From Parcubacteria group bacterium (GTDB taxonomy: Bacteria > Patescibacteriota > Patescibacteriia > UBA2169), in the NCBI GenBank assembly GCA_016177305.1, contig JACOVK010000085.1, forward strand, positions 1 through 9,157: DNA of 9,157 bases. Reading direction: 5' to 3'. This document shows positions 1 through 6,187 of this stretch, piece after piece (position 1 is the first letter of the stretch; each line of letters begins with the position of its first letter). Position numbers and translations under genes: made by a program. The notes under the pieces were generated by a model. That model saw only the letters and a list, made by a program, of their open reading frames with translations. It was not told where the DNA came from and ran no database searches.

Positions 1-623
1 CCCGCGGCAAGAAGGTGCGTCCCCGCGCACAACATGGGGTTATGGTCTCTCTCTTCCTTGAACGCGTCTACCAGGCCAAACTCCTTGATTCGGCTCCATG
101 CCACTTCTGCGGCCAGGACATGGTGCAGGAGCTGCACGCGGAACTGCGACGCGAGCGTGATAAAGGCCAGCTGCACCAAAGCGACTTCCGCACTCTGCTC
201 CACCTCGCGCGGCACCGGCACCAGACCCTCGGCCCTGAATGCCTCCAAGGTGGACTCAAGGATGGCGCGGACCGGGTCATCGGATCCGGAAGTAGTCAGT
301 GCCTGGGTGGGCTCGACCACAACCGGATGTGCTGGAGGGCTTGCCGGAGCAGAAACCGGTTCGGCCGACCTCTTGGCGTCCTTTCCGCGCACGACTTCAG
401 TTCCCTCGGATATGAGGAATTCGCGGACCAGCCCAGTAACTCTGGGTCCTATCAAGGCCTCGCTGTCCCCGGTAACCTGCCGCTTGCGCGCGGTGAGTGC
501 CCTTCCCGCAACACCACCATGGGCCTTGACATCTCTCCGAAGCTCGTCCGGCGTCCGGTACCCCAATACCGCAAACCCTTTCTTTTTTTGAAGGTATTGC
601 CAGGTGAATTTGCTCGGTGACAT
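1..623 (-). other. Possible internal in-frame translation start giving a separate C-terminal product
   Basis: Inside the long left-hand gene, codon 305 is ATG (623-621). It is preceded by AAAGGAGG at 638-631 with a 7-nt spacer, which is as good as any start signal in the window. The codons just upstream encode a low-complexity linker (Pro, Thr, Asn, Gly), a natural boundary between domains. Residue 305 begins a basic segment (SPSKFTWQYLQKKKGF). Either the ribosome also initiates here and makes a shorter C-terminal protein, or an ancestral gene boundary has fused in frame. Chance purine-rich coding (Lys-Gly-Gly) is the simple alternative. Confidence 0.35.
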
Positions 624-1535
624 GTCTCTGCCTCCTTTGCCGTTATTGGTGGCGGGTTCAGTTGGCGGCTTTTGCCTGTCCGTCACGCTTCGCAGGGGGT
701 CGTCCTGCAGGTTGCCGCGGTACTCGTCAAACACGAGCGCATACTCAAGGCAGAGGTCGCGCAGTTCCCGGTTTTTGGCCAACTGCGCCAACGCCCGTTC
801 CAAGTTGCCGTGGTTCGCGTGCGCCAGTTCGGCCAGCTTGTCAACCACATCGCCCGGAAAGCGAACACCCCAGCCGCTGACCTCGGGAAACGCGCCAATC
901 CGCTTCCATGCGGACCTGGCCTGCGTGAGCGGCAGCTTGGTGTTCGGGTGCACGTGCGCGAGTGATTGCGAGCACGCCCACAGCGCCGGGTAGTGCCTGC
1001 GGACGGTTCCGAACAGCGGATCCCCAACCAAATCAAGCGTGCGCAATGCCTCTTCTAGCGCCCTGCCGAAAACAGGGCCCAGGCACTCGGTGAAGCTGTC
1101 CGCAGACCCAAACGGGTCGGCGGGCGGCTTCTTCATGTAAGAGCGTGCGTCCATGATTCGCTTCCAGAGCCCATCCCGCGCTTCCATGATCATTTGGCGC
1201 AAGCTCTTGGAGCCGCCAAGGGAACGCGCGGTGCTTGCGGATGCAGTATCACCGCGTTCCGGCACCACGGGCCCGTCGCGCTCTTCCGGCTCCGGCGGAA
1301 CTACTCCCTCAACCAAAAAGTAGTTCCCGAGCCTACTGCCCTGTTTCCGGTACTCAAGGTACCCGGCTTGGGCAAGCTCGCCCATGAGCCGGGAAACGTC
1401 CGGCGGAGAAATGTCTATGCCGACACCGATGAGCCGCTCGCGGAACGTGGTGGGGCTGATATACTGCTCCGGCGCCGCGAACGAAAAGAGTATCCGAAAC
1501 GCCTCTGTAAGGCTAATATGCTGAACCTCTGTCAT
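1..1535 (-). CDS. Unknown protein with N-terminal winged-helix-like domain (3' end outside window)
   Basis: The minus strand reads open for 511 codons from ATG at 1535 to the left edge with no stop, so the C-terminus is missing. The start follows an excellent Shine-Dalgarno (AAGGAGG, about 6 nt before ATG). Residues about 5-77 look like a winged helix: a short helix, the stretch ISPPDVSRLMGELAQAGYLE as the recognition-helix region, then a beta-wing around EYRKQGSRLGNYF. Residues 80-300 are mixed helical sequence that I do not recognise. A Pro/Asn/Gly-rich linker near 288-303 leads to Met305, which has its own Shine-Dalgarno. A second Ala/Pro-rich linker lies near 390-420, followed by a helical segment (about 425-500). 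The gene sits 168 bp downstream of the tandem sigma genes, behind a terminator, so it is probably transcribed separately. A DNA-binding regulatory role is inferred only from the N-terminus; the rest is unknown. The coding call itself is firm, since the opposite-strand frames are Arg/Ser-rich shadows. Confidence 0.82.
   Translation of the reverse strand, partial: MTEVQHISLTEAFRILFSFAAPEQYISPTTFRERLIGVGIDISPPDVSRLMGELAQAGYLEYRKQGSRLGNYFLVEGVVPPEPEERDGPVVPERGDTASASTARSLGGSKSLRQMIMEARDGLWKRIMDARSYMKKPPADPFGSADSFTECLGPVFGRALEEALRTLDLVGDPLFGTVRRHYPALWACSQSLAHVHPNTKLPLTQARSAWKRIGAFPEVSGWGVRFPGDVVDKLAELAHANHGNLERALAQLAKNRELRDLCLEYALVFDEYRGNLQDDPLRSVTDRQKPPTEPATNNGKGGRDMSPSKFTWQYLQKKKGFAVLGYRTPDELRRDVKAHGGVAGRALTARKRQVTGDSEALIGPRVTGLVREFLISEGTEVVRGKDAKRSAEPVSAPASPPAHPVVVEPTQALTTSGSDDPVRAILESTLEAFRAEGLVPVPREVEQSAEVALVQLAFITLASQFRVQLLHHVLAAEVAWSRIKEFGLVDAFKEERDHNPMLCAGTHLLAA
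631..638 (-). promoter_or_regulatory. Strong internal Shine-Dalgarno before Met305
   Basis: The minus strand reads AAAGGAGG followed by CAGAGAC and ATG. The complement to the 16S tail and the spacing are near optimal, although the site lies in the middle of an open frame. Confidence 0.4.
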
Positions 1536-1635
1536 GACTCCCTCCTTCCTGGGTGCTGGCAGTCTCGCGTGAGAATGGGGATGGCAATATCCTTTGTGTA
1601 TAGAGTCGTTTTCAATGAAATGAACAAATGGAAAT

Positions 1636-1654
1636 CAGATTACCACAATATCTG
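1636..1654. promoter_or_regulatory. Small inverted repeat upstream of the winged-helix gene
   Basis: CAGAT and ATCTG flank a 9-bp centre in the AT-rich gap between the sigma terminator and the start at 1535. The gap (1536-1666) is the only place for a promoter of that gene. A TTGAAA followed 17 bp later by GGATAT can be read on the minus strand around 1593-1621 but is weak. An operator role is speculative. Confidence 0.2.
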
Positions 1655-1666
1655 GATTAAGGCAAC

Positions 1667-1706
1667 AAAAAAGTAGCCGCCACAGACCTAATGCCCATGG
1701 CGGCTA
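1667..1706 (-). terminator. Intrinsic terminator after the FliA-like sigma gene
   Basis: The minus strand forms a perfect 9-bp stem, TAGCCGCCA with TGGCGGCTA (1698-1706 and 1674-1682), with a 15-nt loop, followed after one C by six T (1672-1667). The first three bases of the stem are the TAG stop codon of the sigma gene, so termination and the end of translation overlap. Confidence 0.8.
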
Positions 1707-2768
1707 GACTGCTACGCGCTCGCGCGCGTCAGCAGCTTGTGCGATTGCTTCTACCTCCCACTCTTTGATCTGCCCGTGCAGTTCCCAGGATACCTCATAG
1801 GGAATCGGGGCGCGGCCGAGCTGCGTGGTGAGCCGGTCAATGGCCGCAAGTACCGCAATGTCCGTTTCCTGGTCAATGGCCCAGGGTACATGGAGCGAAC
1901 CGTTGCCGTTGTGTTCGGCCTGAATCCAATCCACGCCTTTGAGCTTTTCCACCGCACGGGTTCTGAGCTGTGATACCCGGCTCTCCGATAACTCCATAAC
2001 CTCCGCTATCTCTTTAAGAGTTATCGGAATGCACCCGGCAAGGCCATAGTATAGATAAAGGACCATCATCTGTTGCGCCGTAAGAACGGACCATGCCGTG
2101 TGGACGACGAATGTGATATCGGAACGCTCTACTATTGCTTCGTCAGGCCAGGGATCAGGACTCTCTATTGTATCAACCAGCGGCACATCAGAATCATCAC
2201 CGTCATTACCACGCTCTGACGAGTACACTAGAGCGTCCAAGGACAGCTGGTTTAAGACGAGTTGCTGGTATTTTGCCACATCGTCAATATCCAGACCCCC
2301 ACCCTGGTCCGCTATCTCCCCTGCGGTTGGCCGCCGCTCTAACACGGCGGTCAATCGCTCCTCAATCTCAACGATGCGCTGATGTTTCTCGTATTCTGAC
2401 CTGCCCACCAGGCCCCAACGCAGATTGGAACGCAACGCATCCATCATGGCCCCGCGAATGCGCCGGCCCGCGAACGTGGAAAACGATGCACCGCGCGTAC
2501 CGTCAAACCTTCGGCTAGCGCCGACCAGCGCCTCGTTACCAAGATTAATAAGCTCATCCAGCGGCACGCCGCGCCGCTGAAAATTCATGGCCATACTGAC
2601 CACATAAATCAAACATGATTCCACCAAACGATCTCTCGCGGCTGAATCGCCGGATTGCGCTCTCGCCTCTAATGCTCGCAGTTCGGCTCCTGAAAGAGCT
2701 TGCACATTCATCGCGTACCTGCGCAACTGGCTCACCGCGTCAAGGGAGCCAGTTTTTTTTACTGCCAT
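1704..2768 (-). CDS. Sigma-70 family factor, FliA/WhiG-like, with C-terminal extension
   Basis: This 354-residue protein has the domains of a group 3 sigma factor. Region 2 is at about 42-113: LDELINLGNEALVGASRRFD is followed by FSTFAGRRIRGAMMDALR, closest in style to the FSTYA-RIRGA of FliA/WhiG/SigF. Region 3 is at about 130-170 (RRPTAGEIA). Region 4 is at about 228-277: LTAQQMMVLYLYYGL, then a helix-turn-helix ending ELSESRVSQLRTRA. It should direct RNA polymerase to a distinct promoter class. Residues 278-354 are an unusual extension for the family. ATG 2768 is favoured by AAAGGGGG about 6 nt upstream; Met20 is a weaker alternative. The gene follows an RpoD-like sigma gene by 48 bp and is probably co-transcribed with it. 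No anti-sigma gene or flagellar gene is visible here, so its regulon is unknown. A run of eight A (2760-2753) lies in codons 3-5. Confidence 0.9.
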   Translation of the reverse strand: MAVKKTGSLDAVSQLRRYAMNVQALSGAELRALEARAQSGDSAARDRLVESCLIYVVSMAMNFQRRGVPLDELINLGNEALVGASRRFDGTRGASFSTFAGRRIRGAMMDALRSNLRWGLVGRSEYEKHQRIVEIEERLTAVLERRPTAGEIADQGGGLDIDDVAKYQQLVLNQLSLDALVYSSERGNDGDDSDVPLVDTIESPDPWPDEAIVERSDITFVVHTAWSVLTAQQMMVLYLYYGLAGCIPITLKEIAEVMELSESRVSQLRTRAVEKLKGVDWIQAEHNGNGSLHVPWAIDQETDIAVLAAIDRLTTQLGRAPIPYEVSWELHGQIKEWEVEAIAQAADARERVAV

Positions 2769-2816
2769 AACTGGCCCCCTTTCATCGGTTAATGCGAGTG
2801 AGTTGGCTTGCGGCGC

Positions 2817-3830
2817 TTACCGCTGGACCGAAGTCCGCCTATGCTTCCTGGACTTGCGAGCGCCTGAGACTTTGCGGACTTTGTCGGAAGCTTCGGCCCT
2901 TCGGCGAGTTTCAAGATACTTTTCCCGAAGCTCTTGCGCCGCAGCCAGCCGATCGGCTGTATCGCCTCCGGCCAACAAGACCAAGAAATCCGCCTTTGCA
3001 GGATGGCGCAACATGGAGAGCGCCCGCTCTTTGAGCTGGCGTACGCGCTCGCGCGTCAAGCCCAACCGATTGCCGATCTGTTCTAGGGTCATGGGCGCTG
3101 CGCCGCCAAGGCCGTAGTACCACGTTAGAATGAGGGCACCCCGTTCGTCGGACAGGCCGTCCAGCGCGCGGCCTACCTCTCGGCGCAGTTCCTGGCGGTT
3201 CAACGCTTCGTCCGGCGGTTCACAAGAATCATCCGGAAGCATCTCCAACGGGCTGCCCCAATCCCTGCCTCTTGCATCCGTCGTACGCGGCTCATCAAGA
3301 GAAATGATCGGATAGTTCGCGGCGATGGTGGACGCTACATCATCCTCGGTTCTGTCCAGGTCATCCGCAATCTCTCCGATTCCCGGATCAGACGCGCCCT
3401 GCCTGCGCAGGCGCCGGTTGGATTTTGAGATCTCGGAAAGCAGTTGGAGTCTGCTCACCGGCAGACGGACCGTGCGGCTCTGCTCGGCGACGGCCTGGCT
3501 AATGGCCTGCCTAATCCACCATACGGCGTAGGAAATGAACTTGAACCCCCTCTTCTCGTTAAACCGCTCGGCGGCCGTAATCAGCCCCAGGTTGCCGGCG
3601 CTGATGAGGTCAGAGAGCGGCAGGCCGCGGTTCTGATACTGCTTGGCCACGCTCGCCACGAACCGCAAGTTCGCCGCTACCAGCTCGTTGCGGGCAGCCA
3701 CGTCGCCGGCATGGATTCTTCTCGCCAGTTCCGCCTCTTGCTCGCGCGAGAGCGGCTCTGAACCCCTGATACTCTCCCAATACTTCGCCACAACGCCAGA
3801 CTCTTCATCAAGCATTCCGGGAGCGGGCAT
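2817..3830 (-). CDS. Sigma-70 family factor, RpoD/RpoS-like, lacking region 1.1
   Basis: This 337-residue protein has regions 1.2 (about 10-42), 2 (45-118, with the canonical [10 protein letters not shown] of region 2.4 that reads TATAAT-type -10 boxes), 3 (about 125-180) and 4 (220-276, ending [20 protein letters not shown] for TTGACA-type -35 boxes). It lacks the acidic region 1.1 of a full primary sigma factor and is shorter than typical RpoD, so a group 2 factor or a reduced primary factor both fit. The last 60 residues form a very basic tail rich in Arg, Lys and Glu that is not part of the standard fold. ATG 3830 is supported by AAAGGAG 8 nt upstream. A second sigma gene follows at 48 bp. 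The 117-bp upstream gap carries an inverted repeat, a possible control site. Confidence 0.92.
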   Translation of the reverse strand: MPAPGMLDEESGVVAKYWESIRGSEPLSREQEAELARRIHAGDVAARNELVAANLRFVASVAKQYQNRGLPLSDLISAGNLGLITAAERFNEKRGFKFISYAVWWIRQAISQAVAEQSRTVRLPVSRLQLLSEISKSNRRLRRQGASDPGIGEIADDLDRTEDDVASTIAANYPIISLDEPRTTDARGRDWGSPLEMLPDDSCEPPDEALNRQELRREVGRALDGLSDERGALILTWYYGLGGAAPMTLEQIGNRLGLTRERVRQLKERALSMLRHPAKADFLVLLAGGDTADRLAAAQELREKYLETRRRAEASDKVRKVSGARKSRKHRRTSVQR

Positions 3831-3874
3831 TGAGACTGCTCCTTTCGCGATTAAGCGTGCACCTGAATTGTCAA

Positions 3875-3904
3875 GGTACGGACAACGTACTACCCTCCCG
3901 TACC
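3875..3904. promoter_or_regulatory. GTAC-containing inverted repeats upstream of the sigma pair
   Basis: GGTACGG (3875-3881) and CCGTACC (3898-3904) form a perfect 7-bp inverted repeat with a 16-bp centre. That centre holds a third GTAC core, so a shorter alternative stem (CGTAC/GTACG, 5-bp loop) can form with one arm. The element lies 44-74 bp before the sigma ATG, next to TTGACA on the minus strand (3873-3868), though no good -10 follows at 16-18 bp. It could be an operator or an mRNA leader switch. Function is inferred only from symmetry and position. Confidence 0.35.
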
Positions 3905-3947
3905 TGTTTGCAAACCTACCAAATTATGCTCAAAACCGCAAATCTGC

Positions 3948-4262
3948 CTATAGTTCGTCAATTTTCGCGGCCAGCACAAAATCCGCTTCAGTCAGGCCTT
4001 GCCTAAAATGCGTGTACAAGACAATATCAACGTATTTGAATGAAAACGTAATGTCAGGGTGATGGTTCACCTGTTCCGCGAGCTCTGAAACCTTATCCAC
4101 GAACGCTTTGGACTCTTTGAAGTTATTAAAACCAAAATGCCTGAACAGTTTTCCGCCGCGGATCTCCCAGGCTGAATCAATCTGTAGCTTGAGCTCACTG
4201 ACTTCATCATCACTAAGTTTTGGGCCGTGGTCAGGCGCCACTCGTTGTGAAAGTTTTGTCAT
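3948..4262 (-). CDS. phhB: Pterin-4a-carbinolamine dehydratase (4a-hydroxytetrahydrobiopterin dehydratase)
   Basis: This 104-residue protein matches the PCD/DCoH family in length and motifs. His67-His68-Pro69 (in QVNHHPDI) and His85 (in LYTHFRQGL) keep the family's catalytic histidine spacing of 17 residues, and GLTEADFVLAAKID is the typical C-terminal signature. The enzyme dehydrates 4a-hydroxytetrahydropterin, normally recycling the cofactor of aromatic amino acid hydroxylases. No hydroxylase is visible here, and in many bacteria the partner pathway is unclear (molybdopterin-related or moonlighting roles have been proposed). ATG 4262 lies 6 nt after the stop of the TPM gene. GGGAG, the only Shine-Dalgarno-like sequence, lies inside the end of that gene, suggesting translational coupling. 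A gap of 117 bp without a clear terminator separates it from the sigma gene. Confidence 0.93.
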   Translation of the reverse strand: MTKLSQRVAPDHGPKLSDDEVSELKLQIDSAWEIRGGKLFRHFGFNNFKESKAFVDKVSELAEQVNHHPDITFSFKYVDIVLYTHFRQGLTEADFVLAAKIDEL

Positions 4263-4268
4263 ATTTTT

Positions 4269-5150
4269 TTACCATCTCCCGGAGGCACCCCCGCCGCCCG
4301 ACATGCCGCCGCCAAATCCGCCGAACCCTCCGCCCTTGTCCCACCGGTGCGGGCCGCCGCCCATAAAAAATATCCACGGAAACATGGAATGATGCTTTGT
4401 GGCGCCATCCGTATGGAGAAATAAGCTCTGATACTTGGTTGATACCAGATAATCAAGCCCTAACCCCGCGGCAATAAGAATCGGCAGCCACCACCACCCG
4501 CCGGTTGCAAATCCCGCGATCATGCCGCCTGCTGCGCCAACCACGCCCCCGAGCCACCACGAGCGCGAACGCGCAAACACCGAAGCAAGCCAGATGAAGA
4601 CGAAAATCAACAGCCAGAAGTATTCGCCAATGAATGACCCATTGTTGCGGCCTTCGGATACAGCCGCTCCAACCGCAACGTCCGCTCCAACCGCTTGCAG
4701 CATGCCAATGACTGCCGCGCGCACGCCTCCATCATAATCCTCGCTCGCAAAGTACGGCGGAATGACCGTGCTGATCAGATGCTTGGCCTCAACGTCCGTC
4801 AAGTCCCCTTCCAGGCCGTAGCCCACCTCAATGCGCATCTCCCTATCAGCCACCGCAACCACAAACAGCGCGCCGTTATCGTGCCCCGCTTCGCCAATTC
4901 CCCACTCTTGGAACAGCGCAACCGCGTACGTTTCAATGGTTTCATCCCCGACTGAATTGACAATGGCAACCGCAATCTCGTTTCCGGTCTGCTTCTGGTA
5001 CTCCGAGAGCAGCTGCCCCAAGCTCGCTCGTTCCTCCGATGAGAGTACGCCCGCAAAATCATTTACAAATCCCCCGGGCGCGCCCGGAGAAACGTACGCG
5101 GCTGCTGAAAGCGGCAGCGCGAGCAAAATTGTCGCGAGCCAGAGCCGCAT
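4269..5150 (-). CDS. Secreted/membrane TPM-domain (YgcG-like) protein
   Basis: This 293-residue protein (from ATG 5150) has a signal peptide at residues 1-18 (LWLATILLALPLSAAA), then a TPM domain at about 25-155. Hallmarks are FVNDFAGVLS near the start, DNGALFVVAVADREMRIEVGYGLEG (about 91-115) and the DYDGG near 138. One clear membrane segment follows (about 176-193), then a hydrophobic Trp/Gly-rich stretch (about 198-236). The Gly-rich tail (GGGFGGFGGGMSGGGGASGRW) is typical of the family. TPM proteins are often encoded beside LemA and are thought to act at the cell envelope; phosphatase and photosystem-repair roles come from plant relatives. TTG at 5165 is in frame, but ATG 5150 gives a cleaner signal peptide and starts 4 nt after the LemA reading-frame stop, so the two are probably translated in series. 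Confidence 0.9.
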   Translation of the reverse strand: MRLWLATILLALPLSAAAYVSPGAPGGFVNDFAGVLSSEERASLGQLLSEYQKQTGNEIAVAIVNSVGDETIETYAVALFQEWGIGEAGHDNGALFVVAVADREMRIEVGYGLEGDLTDVEAKHLISTVIPPYFASEDYDGGVRAAVIGMLQAVGADVAVGAAVSEGRNNGSFIGEYFWLLIFVFIWLASVFARSRSWWLGGVVGAAGGMIAGFATGGWWWLPILIAAGLGLDYLVSTKYQSLFLHTDGATKHHSMFPWIFFMGGGPHRWDKGGGFGGFGGGMSGGGGASGRW

Positions 5151-5154
5151 GGAA

Positions 5155-5721
5155 TTAGCTCTCAAAATCTACTGCCGGAGCCTCTTCCGCGCCTGCGGCC
5201 GCCTCAAACAGTTCGTGCGGATCAAACCCGAACGCGCCCGCGATGATGTTGCGGGGAACTTTCCGGATGGCAACATTGTAATCCCGCACCTTTTCGTTGT
5301 AGCGCATGCGCTCAACGCTGTTGCGGTTCTAGCTTCCCTCTAGTTCCGCGATCAGGGCCTGGAACGATTCCTGTGACTTGAGGTTGGGGTAATTCTCCAC
5401 AATCACGAGGAGGCGCGAGAGCGCTGATTCAACCTGGGTCGCGGCAGCCGCCTGCTCGTCAATTGACCCGGCGCCCGCGTACCGCGCGCGCGCATCCGCC
5501 AAATCACCGAACACTTTTTCGTCCTGCGCCGCAGAGCCCTTGACCGTATTCACGATGTTCGGGATGAGGTCCAATCGGCGCTGGTACACGGACTCAACGT
5601 TGGCCCACTGGGCTAAGACGGCCTCATCGCGGGACACGAGCCCGTTGTATCCGCTCCAGAGCCAGAGCACCGCAAGCACGATGACGCCTATAATGATCCA
5701 GGATGCTTTGATCTTTGGCAT
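5155..5721 (-). pseudogene. lemA: LemA family membrane protein with an in-frame amber codon
   Basis: The minus frame from ATG 5721 encodes a typical LemA protein: a membrane helix near residues 8-24, then YNGLVSRDE, WANVESVYQRRLDLIPNIV and NTVKG. After residue 130 (AELEGS) there is a TAG at 5331-5329. The same frame continues past it for 57 more recognisable codons, including RMRYNEKVRDYNVAIRK and VPRNIIAGAFGFDPHELFE, to TAA at 5157-5155. The total of 188 codons matches the family's usual length. TAG sits where relatives usually carry Glu (EG-T-E-N-R), so one G-to-T change explains it. The product would be either a 130-residue truncated protein or, if read through, full length. A sequencing error is possible. 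No Shine-Dalgarno precedes the start. The TPM gene follows directly, a frequent pairing. Confidence 0.88.
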
Positions 5722-5781
5722 AGGTTTGATGATAATTTAGTTGATAGTATGCGTTGAGAGAAGCGGCGCGGACGCTCCTTT

Positions 5782-5845
5782 GCGGCCTCGCCGCTGCGCA
5801 AGGAAACGACAATGGCAGTATACCTTATTTTTTTGGATAAAAAAA
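5782..5845 (-). promoter_or_regulatory. Possible lemA promoter and leader hairpin
   Basis: TATACT on the minus strand (5822-5817) is a good -10, but the matching -35 is only a T-run (5845-5840). The implied leader of about 90 nt contains GCGGC-GAG-GCCGC (5794-5782), which can form a small hairpin. AAAGGAG just after it is too far from the ATG to serve lemA. Confidence 0.3.
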
Positions 5846-5860
5846 GAGCCGCCACCCCGC

Positions 5861-5888
5861 TTGACCATTCCAACGCTTCTGGTATACT
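5861..5888 (+). promoter_or_regulatory. Promoter of the toxin-antitoxin operon
   Basis: TTGACC (5861-5866), a 16-bp spacer, and TATACT (5883-5888) preceded by TGG form a near-consensus promoter with an extended -10. Initiation near 5895 gives a leader of about 27 nt before ATG 5922, without a Shine-Dalgarno. Confidence 0.75.
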
Positions 5889-5920
5889 ACTATATAGAAT
5901 CAATACCTAACCCATATACC
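5881..5920. promoter_or_regulatory. Repeated TATACC-type boxes, possible antitoxin operator
   Basis: GGTATAC at 5881-5887 overlaps the -10 box. ATACC recurs in the opposite orientation at 5903-5907 and 5916-5920, the last two as direct repeats of ATACCTA. The 8-bp palindrome CTATATAG (5890-5897) lies at the likely start of transcription. A further GTATACC is at 5818-5824 near the lemA -10. Ribbon-helix-helix antitoxins usually bind short repeats of this kind in their own promoter, so autorepression is a reasonable inference. Confidence 0.4.
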
Positions 5921-5921
5921 T

Positions 5922-6182
5922 ATGCCAATCGTGAATTTTTCGGTTCCCAAAACCCTTGACCGACGGGTCAACCACATCATCAAAGAGAAGGGTTTCTCAA
6001 GCAGGGCCGAGTTCTTTCGGTACGCGGCAATCCATTTTATGGATGTGGTGGAAAAACCATTCATAAGCGAAGATGAGCGTTTTGAGTATTTAACCCGCGC
6101 AATTGAAAAAGAGGTTATAGAACAGTACGCCGGAAAAAAGCTTCCCTCCGCTCGGGAGCAACTCGCCGACCTTGACCGATAA
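5922..6182 (+). CDS. Ribbon-helix-helix antitoxin (type II toxin-antitoxin)
   Basis: This 86-residue protein begins with a ribbon-helix-helix fold: a beta strand (IVNFSVP, residues 3-9), helix A (LDRRVNHIIKEKG, 12-24) and helix B after a Ser cap (SRAEFFRYAAIHFM, 27-40). The charged remainder (about 45-86) would be the flexible part that wraps and neutralises the toxin. As in other CopG/ParD-like antitoxins, it should dimerise, bind its own promoter and inhibit the partner toxin. The toxin gene starts 5 nt after its stop. There is no Shine-Dalgarno; the promoter at 5861-5888 gives a short leader. Class is clear from the fold and the neighbour; the exact subfamily is not. Confidence 0.85.
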   Translation: MPIVNFSVPKTLDRRVNHIIKEKGFSSRAEFFRYAAIHFMDVVEKPFISEDERFEYLTRAIEKEVIEQYAGKKLPSAREQLADLDR

Positions 6183-6187
6183 CGGGT

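Noticed and set aside
15..1676. Several plus-strand open frames (15-620, 604-993, 1194-1676) and minus 683-1036
   Set aside because: They are Arg/Ser/Pro-rich shadows of the minus-strand gene at 1-1535, which has a strong Shine-Dalgarno, sensible composition and an uninterrupted frame.
2753..2760. Run of eight A in codons 3-5 of the FliA-like sigma gene as programmed slippage
   Set aside because: It lies at the very start of the gene and the encoded frame is already complete, so slippage would only inactivate it. There is no out-of-frame partner.
5151..5165. TTG 5165 as the start of the TPM gene
   Set aside because: It adds five residues before a signal peptide that begins cleanly at ATG 5150, and there is no Shine-Dalgarno for the TTG.
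5329..5331. Alternative genetic code with TAG as sense
   Set aside because: TAG terminates the FliA-like sigma gene within its terminator, and also the dehydratase and the toxin, so general recoding does not fit.
5825..5845. T-run and A-run hairpin as a terminator
   Set aside because: The possible stem is only A-T pairs with no GC-rich part, and no gene ends there on either strand.
5741..5959. Plus-strand 72-codon frame over the divergent promoter region
   Set aside because: It crosses the promoter and overlaps the antitoxin start in another frame, with no Shine-Dalgarno and no protein-like pattern.
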